This document shows positions 19,639 through 29,332 of a stretch of 64,000 nt of DNA, piece by piece (position 1 is the stretch's first letter; every line of letters starts with the position of its first letter). The stretch comes from Plasmopara viticola (taxonomy: Eukaryota; Oomycota; Peronosporomycetes; Peronosporales; Peronosporaceae): contig MBPM02000024.1 in the NCBI GenBank assembly GCA_001695595.3, positions 62,001-126,000 on the forward strand, given 5' to 3'. The position numbers and the translations under genes were made by a program. The notes beneath the pieces are model-generated. The model was not told the origin of the DNA, did no database searches, and saw only the letters and a program-made list of their open reading frames with translations.

Positions 19639-22600
19639 ATGACTACCAAGCGCACCGAAGTCCTCCTAGGAGATGGTAACTACTACCATTGGGAGTTCAA
19701 CATGAGAATGGCCCTCGCAAGAAAAGGGCTGCTGGGACACATTATGGGCGCGAAGGGCGAGAGCGAAATAACGGAGACGTGGCTCGTGAATGACGCCAAG
19801 GCATTGGGTATAATTGCCCAGGGCGTCGAGATACAACACCAGACCAAGATACGGTCTGCTACTCGTGCCTTGGAGGCATGGGGAACGCTTCGCGATTTCT
19901 ACCATCGTTCCACTTTACACAACCGTGTCACGATGACACGGCGCCTTCATGAGTTTAAGATGGAGAGTGGCACTCGCATGGTGGAACATCTGGACGCGTT
20001 CGATGAGCTGGTCGTGGGACTCCAGATGACGGGAGAGCCGGTGGATGAATCAAGACAGCTAGTGGTGCTTCTGAGCAGCTTGCCGGCGGAATATGAAATA
20101 ATATCTTCTATCGTGGAGAACGCCAAGGACATCACTCTGATCGAAGTCAAGGAGAAGCTGTTGAAGGAGTCAGACAGACTACAGAAGAAGGAAGCAAGTG
20201 AGAAAGCGTTTCGAGCCACATACAATGATGGACGGATCAAGGGCAGACGAGGAAGTGGCCGCAAGGATTACGCGCCACGCAAGGGCGGCGGTTTTCGGGG
20301 AAAATGCTTCAATTGTAATCAGACTGGTCATATGAAGCGGGACTGCCCAGCTGCTGAGAACCGTTCCAGAAACCGTTATAGCGGTAATGATGCAGTGTTT
20401 GCTGTGGGGGATGAGAAATCAGTAAGCTGGCTGATCGACAGTGGTGCGACTTCACACATGACCCCTCACCGAAGTGACTTGATCGACTTCAAGCAACTTA
20501 AAGACGACATCAAGGTAACAATTGCAGATGGCAGAAAGTTACGCGTCGAAGGAGCTGGAACAGTGAAGCTTATCGGCTTAGATGGAAGACGCATATCGAT
20601 GATGGAAGTGCTGCTTATCCCTGGACTTGACAGACGTCTACTGTCGGTGGGAAAGCTTGCCGAACGTGGACTAAGTGTGGAGTTTCAGCGTGCTTCGTGC
20701 ATCATTTGGGACAAGAACGAAGCTTTGGCAACTGGGACAAGAAATGGGAAAGCTTACACACTGGATTGTCAGCAAGAGGAGGCACGATTGGTGCAATACT
20801 CGGGAGTTGATAGTCAGTGGGAGTTATGGCACGCTCGCATGGGACATCCAAGTGAGGACGTTTTAGTGAAAACTATGCGATCCACAGAAGGTATTCCTGC
20901 GCTAAAACAAGGTATCAAGACCCTGTGTGGTGGATGCATGAAGGGCAAGCAGACGATCGAAGCCTTTCCAGGACGCTCCATGACAAAGACATCGCGTGTA
21001 TTGGAGTTAGTTCACACAGACGTGATGGGACCCATGAAGACACTTTCAAAAGGAGGTGCTAAATACATTTTGACGTTTGTGGATGATTATTCACGATATG
21101 TGGTGGCTTACTTTCTGGCAAAGAAGAGTGAAGTTGCCGACAAGATCAAGATGTTCAAAGCACTGCATGAGAATCAGTGGGGAGCCCGTATCAAGTGCCT
21201 GCGTTCGGACAACGGAACGGAGTTTGTCAACAAGACAGTTACGAATTTATGTCAGCGGAACGGTATCATACATCAGCGTACAGTACCATACAGTCCCCAA
21301 CAAAATGGTATTGCAGAACGAATGAACCGCACGATAATGGAAAAGGCACGGAGCATGCTACACTACAAGTGTGTTCCGATATGTTGGTGGGCAGAGGCAG
21401 TAAGCACTGCGGTGTACCTGATCAACCGCTCTCCTAATACAGTGCACCCAAATAACACCCCATATGAACTGGGATTTAAGATGAAGCCACGGATGGATCA
21501 TCTTAGGGTGTTTGGGTCTCATGGATATGCTCACGTTGATCAAGTGAAGAGGACGAAGCTCGAAGCCAAAAGTTTCAAGTGCATGTTCCTTGGTTATGCC
21601 GAAGACACCAAGGGATACCGAGTTTACGATTTGGAGAAAGACAAGATATCAGTATCACGGTCGGTGAAGCTGGACGAGCGTGAAGTGGGCGGCATTTATG
21701 AGACACACACGCCCAAACAAATAAAAGTGATACACGTTACCAAAGACAACGATGAAAGTGCTGTGTCCGGGCCGACGGAACACCAACAAGATCAAGATGA
21801 ACTTATGGAGGGTGAAGGAGAAGATGAAATTCCAGATGCTCCAATGAATGAAGAGGAGTCCGACACAAATGAGTCAAGGATCGAGATGCTTCGATTACCG
21901 ACCTCTGTACACTCTGAGCTGACAGAGTACAGACCTCCTACACTGGATGCACAGGAAGATCGATTGGTATTTCGACCGCAAGTGGAACGTTCAAGGCGTA
22001 CAAATGAACCAATGTTATTGCTGGAAAACGGATCAGATGCCGATGAAAGTCTGGGAGGAAGCGAAGGACCACCATCTTCAAAGCGTGCAAGGATTGATGA
22101 AGACGGCCTGATAGCTGAAGCTATTCTCGCTTACGCTGTGAGTGTTGGTGAAGAATCAGACTTGCCTACCACGTATGCGCAGGCAATGTCTAGTGATGAG
22201 GCAGAACAGTGGCGACAAGCGATGGACGCCGAATTGCAGTCGCATCACAAAAACAAAACATGGACACTCGTTCCACGAGAATCAATTGGACGTACGATTG
22301 GATGCCGCTGGGTCTTTGCTAAGAAGCGTGACCAGAATGGATGTGTTGTGCGCTACAAAGCACGATTGGTGGCTAAAGGTTTCAAGCAGAAATACGGCGT
22401 GGATTTCTTCGAGACTTACTCTCCAGTGGCCAACATGAACTCAATTCGAGTTGTACTCGCAGTGTGTGCGGTATTAAGCTACAAAATGGAACAGCTGGAC
22501 GTCGACACCGCCTTTCTCAACAGTGTACTGTCGGATCGTGTTCACATGGAAGTTCCAATTGGTGTAAAGGGAGCTCAAGGATTTGCGTGTCAGCTGAACA

Positions 22601-23745
22601 AAGCTATATATGGTCTCAAGCAAGCTGCAAGCGCTTGGAACAAGACAATCGACCACGTCTTCAAGAAGAACGATTTTAAAAGTTGTGGAGCGGATCAATG
22701 CGTCTACGTGAAGAAAGTGGAAGAAGGTTTTGTGTACGTATGTCTTTATGTCGATGATATGATCATTGCAGCCAAGACGAGCGACGAGATTCTAGAGGTC
22801 AAGGGGATGCTTAAAAGTGTTTTCAAGATGAAGGATCTCGGTATGGCGAAGTTCATCTTGGGCATGGAGATCGACCACGACATGACAGCTTCCACACTAA
22901 TGATCAAGCAAACACGCTACATTAGCGACGTGGCTGAGCGATTTGGGCAGAAAAACGCCAAGAACGTCGACAATCCGTGTACGTCCGGTCTCAAGCTGTC
23001 AACATCACAGTCACCAAGTACAGAAGCTGAGCGTTCAGAGATGCGGTCAAGACCATACCGCTCACTAATTGGATGTCTGCTATATGTTACAACTTGCACT
23101 CGGCCGGACGTCGCATACATCGTGACACAACTGTCTCGATTTCTCGAAAAACCGGGGTTACCACATTGGAACGCCGCAATTCGTGTATTGCGCTACTTAA
23201 ATTCGACACGTCATCATGGGATCGTTTATCAAAGAGGGACGGGAAAGGTGATTGTTGAAGCTTTTTCGGATGCTGACTGGGGTAGCAACACCGATGACAG
23301 ACGGTCTGTCTCAGGTGTGTTGATCAACATTGGTAAAGCTCCGGTTGTATTCAAGTCCAAGTATCAGAGAACAGTTGCACTAAGTTCCGCAGAAGCAGAG
23401 TATATGGCGCTCAGCTTGTGCACACAAGAAGTACTTTGGGCGCGCGCAATGCTCAAGGACATGGGTCAAGAACAAGTGGGAGGCACGCAAATATGGGAAG
23501 ACAATCAAGGTGCGATAGCTTTGGCAAACAACGCGGGCTACCACGCACGTACAAAGCACGTGGACATCAGACATCACTTTATTCGGGAGAACGTTCAGCA
23601 TGGATTACTCAAGATTGGCTACATTGATACGAAGAGTCAGCTTGCAGATATGCTAACCAAGGCGCTTGGAACCAAGATGCTGAAGTATCTGCGCGAAGCC
23701 TCCGGAATCAAGACCAAGTCAGCAACAAAGGACACACAGCATTAG
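19639..23745 (+). CDS. Copia gag-pol polyprotein
   Basis: One frame of 1,368 residues. Order: gag domain (about 1-200, with MTRRLHEFKM), CCHC zinc knuckle CFNCNQTGHMKRDC near 223-236, aspartic protease WLIDSGATSHMT near 264, GAG-preintegrase LWHARMGHPS near 396, integrase core with catalytic D in HTDVMGP near 460, D in SDNGTEF near 523 and E in NGIAERMNRT near 559, then RT from WRQAMDAEL near 855 with YVDD near 1,035, and RNase H from ADWGS near 1,210 to KHVDIRHHFIREN near 1,315. PR-INT-RT-RH is the copia (Pseudoviridae) order. All catalytic motifs are present and no frameshift separates gag from pol, so the element could be autonomous. The start is the first ATG, 48 bp after the LTR. Confidence 0.97.
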   Translation: MTTKRTEVLLGDGNYYHWEFNMRMALARKGLLGHIMGAKGESEITETWLVNDAKALGIIAQGVEIQHQTKIRSATRALEAWGTLRDFYHRSTLHNRVTMTRRLHEFKMESGTRMVEHLDAFDELVVGLQMTGEPVDESRQLVVLLSSLPAEYEIISSIVENAKDITLIEVKEKLLKESDRLQKKEASEKAFRATYNDGRIKGRRGSGRKDYAPRKGGGFRGKCFNCNQTGHMKRDCPAAENRSRNRYSGNDAVFAVGDEKSVSWLIDSGATSHMTPHRSDLIDFKQLKDDIKVTIADGRKLRVEGAGTVKLIGLDGRRISMMEVLLIPGLDRRLLSVGKLAERGLSVEFQRASCIIWDKNEALATGTRNGKAYTLDCQQEEARLVQYSGVDSQWELWHARMGHPSEDVLVKTMRSTEGIPALKQGIKTLCGGCMKGKQTIEAFPGRSMTKTSRVLELVHTDVMGPMKTLSKGGAKYILTFVDDYSRYVVAYFLAKKSEVADKIKMFKALHENQWGARIKCLRSDNGTEFVNKTVTNLCQRNGIIHQRTVPYSPQQNGIAERMNRTIMEKARSMLHYKCVPICWWAEAVSTAVYLINRSPNTVHPNNTPYELGFKMKPRMDHLRVFGSHGYAHVDQVKRTKLEAKSFKCMFLGYAEDTKGYRVYDLEKDKISVSRSVKLDEREVGGIYETHTPKQIKVIHVTKDNDESAVSGPTEHQQDQDELMEGEGEDEIPDAPMNEEESDTNESRIEMLRLPTSVHSELTEYRPPTLDAQEDRLVFRPQVERSRRTNEPMLLLENGSDADESLGGSEGPPSSKRARIDEDGLIAEAILAYAVSVGEESDLPTTYAQAMSSDEAEQWRQAMDAELQSHHKNKTWTLVPRESIGRTIGCRWVFAKKRDQNGCVVRYKARLVAKGFKQKYGVDFFETYSPVANMNSIRVVLAVCAVLSYKMEQLDVDTAFLNSVLSDRVHMEVPIGVKGAQGFACQLNKAIYGLKQAASAWNKTIDHVFKKNDFKSCGADQCVYVKKVEEGFVYVCLYVDDMIIAAKTSDEILEVKGMLKSVFKMKDLGMAKFILGMEIDHDMTASTLMIKQTRYISDVAERFGQKNAKNVDNPCTSGLKLSTSQSPSTEAERSEMRSRPYRSLIGCLLYVTTCTRPDVAYIVTQLSRFLEKPGLPHWNAAIRVLRYLNSTRHHGIVYQRGTGKVIVEAFSDADWGSNTDDRRSVSGVLINIGKAPVVFKSKYQRTVALSSAEAEYMALSLCTQEVLWARAMLKDMGQEQVGGTQIWEDNQGAIALANNAGYHARTKHVDIRHHFIRENVQHGLLKIGYIDTKSQLADMLTKALGTKMLKYLREASGIKTKSATKDTQH

Positions 23746-23758
23746 CGGTGAGTGGGAG

Positions 23759-23904
23759 TGTTAACATTACACCGCTGAATGCATGTTGAACAGGTGGATG
23801 GCTTTACAGTAATTACAAGTACGTCACAATTAGTAATTACATATGGTAGCCATTCATTGGTCAGGATAAATATATTCACTTCGGTTTTTACTTTCTTCTT
23901 AACA
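23759..23904 (+). repeat. 3' LTR of the copia element
   Basis: 146 bp, begins 13 bp after the gag-pol stop codon and matches 19,445-19,590 over its full length by eye. Confidence 0.95.
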
Positions 23905-23985
23905 TACGCGAACCTGTTCGAATTGAAAACCTTGACTTTTACAATAGTCTTAACAATCCTTAAAAGCCCCACTAAAAACTTGCGA
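23905..23985 (-). pseudogene. SSF1 pseudogene fragment a, 5' portion
   Basis: Continuation of the remnant at 19,060-19,440 beyond the copia element. It reads LLRIVKTIVKVKV, matching LSKSVKTIVKAKV of SSF1, and is cut by the insertion just before the SSF1 DISDYVLGNG region. Confidence 0.75.
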
Positions 23986-25802
23986 CTATTTACCGTCATC
24001 ATTGCTTTACATAAAATCAAATAACAGCTCCTTTTTTTTAAAGATGGATTTTGGCTAAATGGATCCCCAACTACAACATTAGCTGCATCATGCAGACTTA
24101 CTTCTGCTTCTAAAATGCGTCAAAGTGTCGTTTTGCACCTCAGGGTATTGCTAATCGCTAAAAGTTTGCTAATTTGCTGAAATCCATCCGTCACATATGC
24201 CCGTCTTCTCCTTCAAAATTTTTCGCACTAATCATAAAATATGCAGCGCTAGCTGACCATTTTTGATGATGCTCGTGCCAAAATTTTTTAATAAAAATTG
24301 TCACGCCAGGCCACACACAAAAGCACCTGCAAGTGTTTTGTTTTGCGCTAGAAAATTGTCATGCCATGTTAATCTGTATTACTCAGTGTGCTGAGCTAGA
24401 CTCGTGAAACATCGAGATAGAGTCAATAAAAATTTAATCCTTGTTATGCGTTCGAAAGTAGATCGCAAAATTGTCCATTTTCTTTCGCCTGTCCTTCCAG
24501 CAATTGTACATCTGCGTCCTTAGCGGTCTAACCTTTTCTTATGAGATTCTAGTTCGACTTCAGTCGTACTGAATATTTTGCCAAACATGAAGTCGCCAAT
24601 TCGCCAATAACAACGTTAACCAGCTGGTGATGTAAATAAAGAAATGTGAAACGCGAAGCAGCTTTTTTCGTTTCGGATGTCACGATCCATCTTCGTTATA
24701 CGGCTTATGAAGTCCATCGAATGCCATCAGTGCGAATTCGACGCTAAGCATGTATAACTTTCATGCGCATCGGTCATCCGCTCTGAATGCATACGCCACA
24801 TTCACTGATCAGTGCAGCTTTCAGGACGAGAAGATAAGGTGCTTTTTTGTACTTGCATCAACAAGTGCACGTTGCAGTCAGAAATCTTTTTTGCAAAACA
24901 ATTATGAAACACTACTGGTTGGTAGTGCTCTACCAGCAAATTTATGAAATCTTAAAATCCTGTGCCGTGGGGACAAAAACACAAAGCGCTCTCTTTCACT
25001 GTGTATATATTGAGTTAGTGCTCTGAAGAGCTAACATGAAATTTTTGGCACGCGTCTTTTAGCCGCTTGCGCTACCTTTGGTTATATATTGAAATATACG
25101 AAAATTAACCTCAGAATTTCCATGTGATTTGTAGATTATTTGACTACTTGAACCTCTCACGTCCCATCTCTCGAAGTCTACCCTTCGTGCTGACCTCGCT
25201 GTCATAAACTCGCATGCCAGGAATCCAATGGTATTTTTCCAAAGAAATTGAACCAAAACCGCCCAACTCTGACACTTGTGCGATCATCTTTTCTGCGTTG
25301 AATTACCGACTCTTGAGTTTTCTGTGTAGGTACTATGTAATTGACGGACATTTTTATTTGCAGCAATTTTATTTCATTTTCACCGTCGGCCCACATCTAT
25401 TACCTAATTGGTAATAGACGAATGCCGATGGGGTTGAAGTTTTGCATGAATTCTAAAAGAAACAAGCAGGGTCCGAAATGAAAGGTGGTGGAAATTGTGT
25501 AACAGAAATCAAAACTTAAAGGATGCATTTTTGATGTGGTCATGCCTCTGATGAGGTAATAAATTTGATGAGGGAATAAATTAGCCATACTATAGCAAGT
25601 GTTTGTGAAAAAATGTAATGCAGAACCCGATGAAGCATAAATCAACTACTTCAGATTTTCAATCATGAAGTGTAAAGTATTGTAGGTCATGTGCGCCATG
25701 CTAAGATTTATGCCCGAGATTGAAGGTAAATTCTCAAGAAACGAGGCTTTACGCCGTTAAAAGCCAGAGTGATGTGACTCGACTCTCCAAGGCGACTACA
25801 AA
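23986..25802. other. 1.8-kb conserved spacer upstream of a WRL gene
   Basis: Non-coding, repeated at 37,875-39,690 (inverted) and, with an extra insertion, at 50,480-52,840. It begins with a segment around 24,050-24,300 that also flanks the SSF1 fragments at 28,060-28,400 and 35,600-35,930. The part next to the gene (25,700-25,850) is the most alike among copies. No gene seen. Confidence 0.5.
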
Positions 25803-25815
25803 CTCATTCATTTTC
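25803..25815 (+). promoter_or_regulatory. Initiator-like core promoter element of WRL gene
   Basis: CTCATTCATTTTC, ending 35 bp before the ATG. It resembles the oomycete initiator (TCATTYY) with the adjoining FPR-like ATTTTC. It sits at the same distance before the genes at 36,663-37,826 (plus-strand 37,862-37,874) and 52,888-54,051 (52,840-52,852). A CTCATTCATT core also precedes the gene at 33,268-34,431. Confidence 0.5.
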
Positions 25816-25850
25816 GAAAGTCGCACAAAGTTAGAAGTCACATTCATCGT

Positions 25851-27014
25851 ATGGGAGAACACGAGATTTATAACAAGAAGCTGTTCAATTTACTTGATGG
25901 GAAATACGGGTGGCAAAAAGCGAACGACATTTTGCTTCAAGCGTCCACTGATCAGGTGAAGGAAGCACTAGAAAAAATGCTAAGTTTTGAGCAGCGCCGC
26001 GTCTCGCAAGATGTCATGCTTAAGTTTATCGCTCTTCTTCCTCAAAGTGAGTGGACCGTGTTCGCTTGCGACCGAGTACTCCAGGAGCCAGAACGCTGGT
26101 GTAGCTGGGAGGTGGCTATAATACTTCGAAATTTGATGGCAGTATCTACGGGAAAGACGCTGTTGCTAGCTGAAATCGCCTGGGTTCAACGTCTAAGTAA
26201 TGTTGACCGTGCCATAGCAAGCGGTGTTCCGATCAAAATCACGTCCGCTATTGAGGATAATCCATTGTACGTCGCTGAAAGTTCATACAACTACGACGCT
26301 AACAACTGTTCACCTTTTTGCTGGATGAAAGAGTGGACATTTGATTCGAAAAAAAAGCTTTGGCGACTCATTCCAGCACCGATAGGATCGTCTAATTTCT
26401 ACATTGTCAGCGTCTACACAGAAGGCTACCTTTATGCCTCAGACATACCTGTCTGCGATGATCCCAACGGTTATTCACTGAAGAAGGTCCTCGTCTGTGA
26501 CTTTGAGAAAATGCCAGATTTGGCTGGCATCTGGCGCTTAATGAAGCTGGAAGACAATCGGTGTGCATTTTACAATGTCAAACAGGAAACTTTCCTCACT
26601 TCCCCGGTAGATACTGTCGATTTTTGCCGTCGTGCGATCGTCACGAGCACATTTTATCCTCTGGATGAGAAACGCTCTGAGTACCGTGAGTGGAAATTAA
26701 CACCAGCAACGATACCATTGTTAGAGCAAGGATTGCACTATTTCTTCAAGCGAGAATACGGCAAAGCTGTGCAGACGCTCACCACTATTCTTTCTGGAGA
26801 TACAATATCTTCTGTTCATCGCAAGAAAGCGCTTAGCTACCGCATGGTAGCGAATTGGATGCTAAAAAACGAGGGCTGTGCTAGCGCAGACGCTGCTCTT
26901 CTAGAGCCTTTGGGCGGCTGTTAAGATTACTTCTTGCTTGCTCCATACAGTAAGCTAAAGGATGATGATAAAAAGCTTCTGCAACGCTTTGCGACAAATG
27001 TTCTTGAAGATTGA
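25851..27014 (+). pseudogene. WRL family gene with late premature stop
   Basis: It opens with MGEHEIYNKKLF and runs in frame for 357 codons to a TAA at 26,922-26,924. At this point its inverted twin (36,663-37,826) and the copy at 52,888 read a proline codon before DYFLLA. Past the stop the frame stays open for the remaining 29 codons to the family end at 27,014. So one codon difference (CCA to TAA) truncates an otherwise complete 387-codon gene, removing the last helical part. The W-R-L blocks at about residues 170 and 228 and the SYRMVANWML motif near 329 are intact. It may still be expressed as a shortened protein, and a sequencing error is possible. The promoter-like element and 1.8-kb upstream spacer are retained. 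Confidence 0.85.
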
Positions 27015-27322
27015 TTCGTCAAGCTTCGAAAATGAAGTTCATGAATATCAAACAAATGAAAAAAGCATTTACAGTAATGGTGTGTGTGTGTTTTTTAATT
27101 GCCCTGTTGAGACATAAGGCTTTCAAGTCAGACTAAAATATTTCGTTATTAATAACTCCCTCTTCAATAATATTGTACGAAGATTGTGCAGTAGCATTTG
27201 CAGAGTTGTTTGTGAATGAAACTGTCGAACCCGTATTAGCTTTTTAATCTACGTTTTCGAATAAATAAATATCCCTCCACAAGTATGACATCAAATATGC
27301 AATTGTAAACGTTTCGTCATAC
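27015..27322. other. 3' flank of WRL gene
   Basis: Non-coding with a short GT microsatellite near 27,080. Repeated at 36,350-36,660 (inverted), and a related flank follows the gene at 52,888 (54,060-54,330). Confidence 0.5.
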
Positions 27323-27335
27323 TATGTAGAGTATC

Positions 27336-27658
27336 TTTACGGAAAAGGTTGGGATGACGCCCTCCTTCCAAGCGCGGGGGCTAAATGCTCGCGCGCTTCG
27401 GGCAGGTGCTCTCGGGCATCTGCAGGTCTCTAACGAGTCTCACCCTCGACGCGACGGTCTATAGCACCAGAGCGCCACCTGGGCTCTTACCAAGTCAGAG
27501 ATAAACAAACTAATGGAAGACCCTTAAGACCTCGGTGCTGGCTGCACTGCCCGCCGAACGAGACTCGACGTATGCGGACACCACTCTATGCCGTGGACTA
27601 GCCAGACTGAGCCTAGCACGTGCATAACTTGGCAACGCGATAACGTAATACATTACAT
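27336..27658 (+). mobile_element. SINE-like element, copy 3 (full length)
   Basis: About 323 bp with a terminal AATACATTACAT tail, flanked by a 13-bp direct repeat TATGTAGAGTATC (27,323-27,335 and 27,659-27,671). The mirror position near 36,330 in the other arm has one copy of the target and no insert, so it arrived after the arms separated. Confidence 0.92.
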
Positions 27659-27804
27659 TATGTAGAGTATCAAGCAGAAGATACTTTTTTTTAAATTGCA
27701 AAAAAAGCGACATTCGTTGTTATTATGTGTGTCTCAGCTAAAGCGGGAGAGTGCGACGTGAACACGCTTATTAATATTCTAAGCGAAGTTGGGTGTAGTG
27801 TACC

Positions 27805-27877
27805 GCGGATGTAGCTTAAATGGGAGAGCGCTCGCTTAGCATGCGAGAGGCACAGGGATCGATATTCTGCCTCTCCA
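27805..27877 (+). tRNA. tRNA-Ala (AGC)-like gene, probably degenerate
   Basis: A 73-nt cloverleaf-like sequence: GCGGATG acceptor strand, TAGC...GAGC D arm, anticodon stem CTCGC/GCGAG around loop TTAGCAT (anticodon AGC) and a GATCGATA T-loop region. It matches eukaryotic tRNA-Ala. Mismatches in the acceptor stem (positions 2 and 6) and wobble pairs in the T stem suggest decay. Its 3' end runs directly into an SSF1 fragment. Mirror copy at 36,119-36,191. Confidence 0.7.
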
Positions 27878-28054
27878 GGAGGCTTCATCGTCCACATCAC
27901 TGTCTAATGCCGATCCAAAACCAGCCCCATTGCCCAACACGTTGTCGCTGATTTCCACAAACATGTTTAACTTATAAAGTTCGGCTTTTACAATAGTCTT
28001 GAAGCTTTTGAAACTCCCTCCCAAAATGTTGCGAGTATTTTCCGTATATTTCAA
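27878..28054 (-). pseudogene. SSF1 pseudogene fragment b
   Basis: Reads SFKTIVKAELYKLNMFVEIS followed by DNVLGNGAGFGSA and DSDVDDEAS on the minus strand, matching the parental KSVKTIVKAK and EDISDYVLGNGAGIGSASDS region. It is bounded on its 3' side by the tRNA-Ala-like sequence. Mirror copy 35,942-36,118. Confidence 0.85.
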
Positions 28055-28384
28055 GCAATGCTCCTCTTTGCTTGGGATTTAGAGAATGTTCTTGGCTGGA
28101 CGGGTCCCCGACTACCCTATTGTCAAACATTGGTGGCTGGACGGATCCCCGATAACCCTACCGTTTAACATTGGCTGCACCATGCAGACTTATTTCTGCT
28201 TGTAAAATTCTTTTAACTGTCGTTTTGCACCAAAGTTCGTTAATTTCTTTTCGTCACATATACCCGTTCTGCATAAAAACTATAACGTTTCTCCTCCATG
28301 ACTTTTTGCACCAGCCATAGAATATACAGCGCTGGCTGATCGTTTTCGAAGGTGCTTGTATCAAATATATTGTCGAAAGGTCCC
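28055..28384. other. Spacer between SSF1 fragments b and c
   Basis: Contains two near-copies of a GGCTGGACGG(A/G)TCCCCGA motif around 28,095-28,155, and sequence shared with 24,040-24,280, 35,610-35,930 and 50,500-50,760. No gene seen. Confidence 0.4.
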
Positions 28385-29332
28385 CGGCTTGTGGTAACCG
28401 ATGATTTAAGGACGCCTGACGACCACCTGAAGCTGATGAACGTGACAATTTAACAGATGTTTCCAGCTCTTGACTTGCAAACGGCATTTCCGAGTGCAGA
28501 CGCGTGGTCTTATTTAATTATGAAAAAGAGACGGATACGGTCGAGTTTCGTCAGTACATTATTCGTGCAGCACCACTGGGGCTTTCAAAGAGTGTCAAGA
28601 CCATTGTGAAAGCCAAGGTTCCAAATCTAAACAAATTAGAGGATATCAGTGACTACGTGCTGGGCAATGGGGCTGGGATTGGCTCGGCTTCAGACAGGGA
28701 AGTGGACGATGAAGCCGCACACGTGACGTTACCGGACTCGTTCCGTGGACGTGGAAATCTCAAGGCAGAGAAAAGTGCAGTGCGATTGACAGAGATCGGA
28801 CCACGACTTACACTAAGCTTGACTAAGGTAGAGCGTGGTATATGCGAGGGCGATGTCTTGTACCACGCGTTCAAGACCAAGACGCCTGAGGAGTCTGCTA
28901 AGGCCAAGGCAAAGCATGAAGCCGCTTTGGCGCTCAAGCGACAGCGTCGTGAGGAACAAGAGAGTAATGTTCGAAAAAGCAGGAGATTAAGGAGGCCAAG
29001 AAGCAGCAAAAGGCCGAACGTAAGCGAAAGCGTGAGCAGGGCAAAGATGAAGATGAATATGATGAGACTACTGCAAAGAGTGGCGGCAAAGATGACGACT
29101 CGGAGCTTGACGACGTTGAATACTATCGACAGGAAGTCGGCGAAGAGCCTGAAACCTACATGTTTTCAGACAAAAAGAAGGCATCAAACAACCAGCAGCA
29201 CATGGCAAAGGATGCACGTGTGCAGAAACCGTCGGACGTGGCGAGCTCGGACAAGAAAAATCGTTTCTTGAAATTAGGCGTTAGGGCTCCAAAAGGGCAG
29301 GTCATTCGCCAGCGGCAGCCAAAGAAAAAATA
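28385..29332 (+). pseudogene. SSF1 pseudogene c (5'-truncated, chimeric)
   Basis: It covers SSF1 from about the VVLNNF region to the stop. Up to about 28,498 it resembles the copy in the opposite arm (LDLQTA-type reading, a stop after VTI). From about 28,499 it is almost identical to the functional SSF1. One base is missing at about 28,970 (GTTCGAAAAA for GTTGCGAAAAA), which shifts the frame in the lysine-rich tail. It has no N-terminus, no first exon and no start codon, so it cannot make SSF1. Confidence 0.9.

Larger units (their letters stand above)
19445..23904 (+). mobile_element. Intact Ty1/copia LTR retrotransposon
   Basis: A 4,460-bp element with two 146-bp LTRs (19,445-19,590 and 23,759-23,904) that look identical. 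Each starts TGTTAACA and ends TTAACA, and the element is bounded by a 5-bp target duplication TACGC (19,440-19,444 and 23,905-23,909). A purine-rich GTGAGTGGGAG precedes the 3' LTR. The leader after the 5' LTR is GGTTAACAGCC; an older copy at 58,500 has TGGTTAACAGCC there, a more usual primer-binding start. The target is an SSF1 pseudogene, and the unoccupied site is preserved at about 39,830 on the other arm. Identical LTRs and one full-length frame suggest a recent insertion. Confidence 0.97.

Noticed and set aside
28504..29271. Second functional SSF1 gene
   Set aside because: It lacks the first exon and half of the Brix domain and has a frameshift in the tail, so it is a pseudogene.
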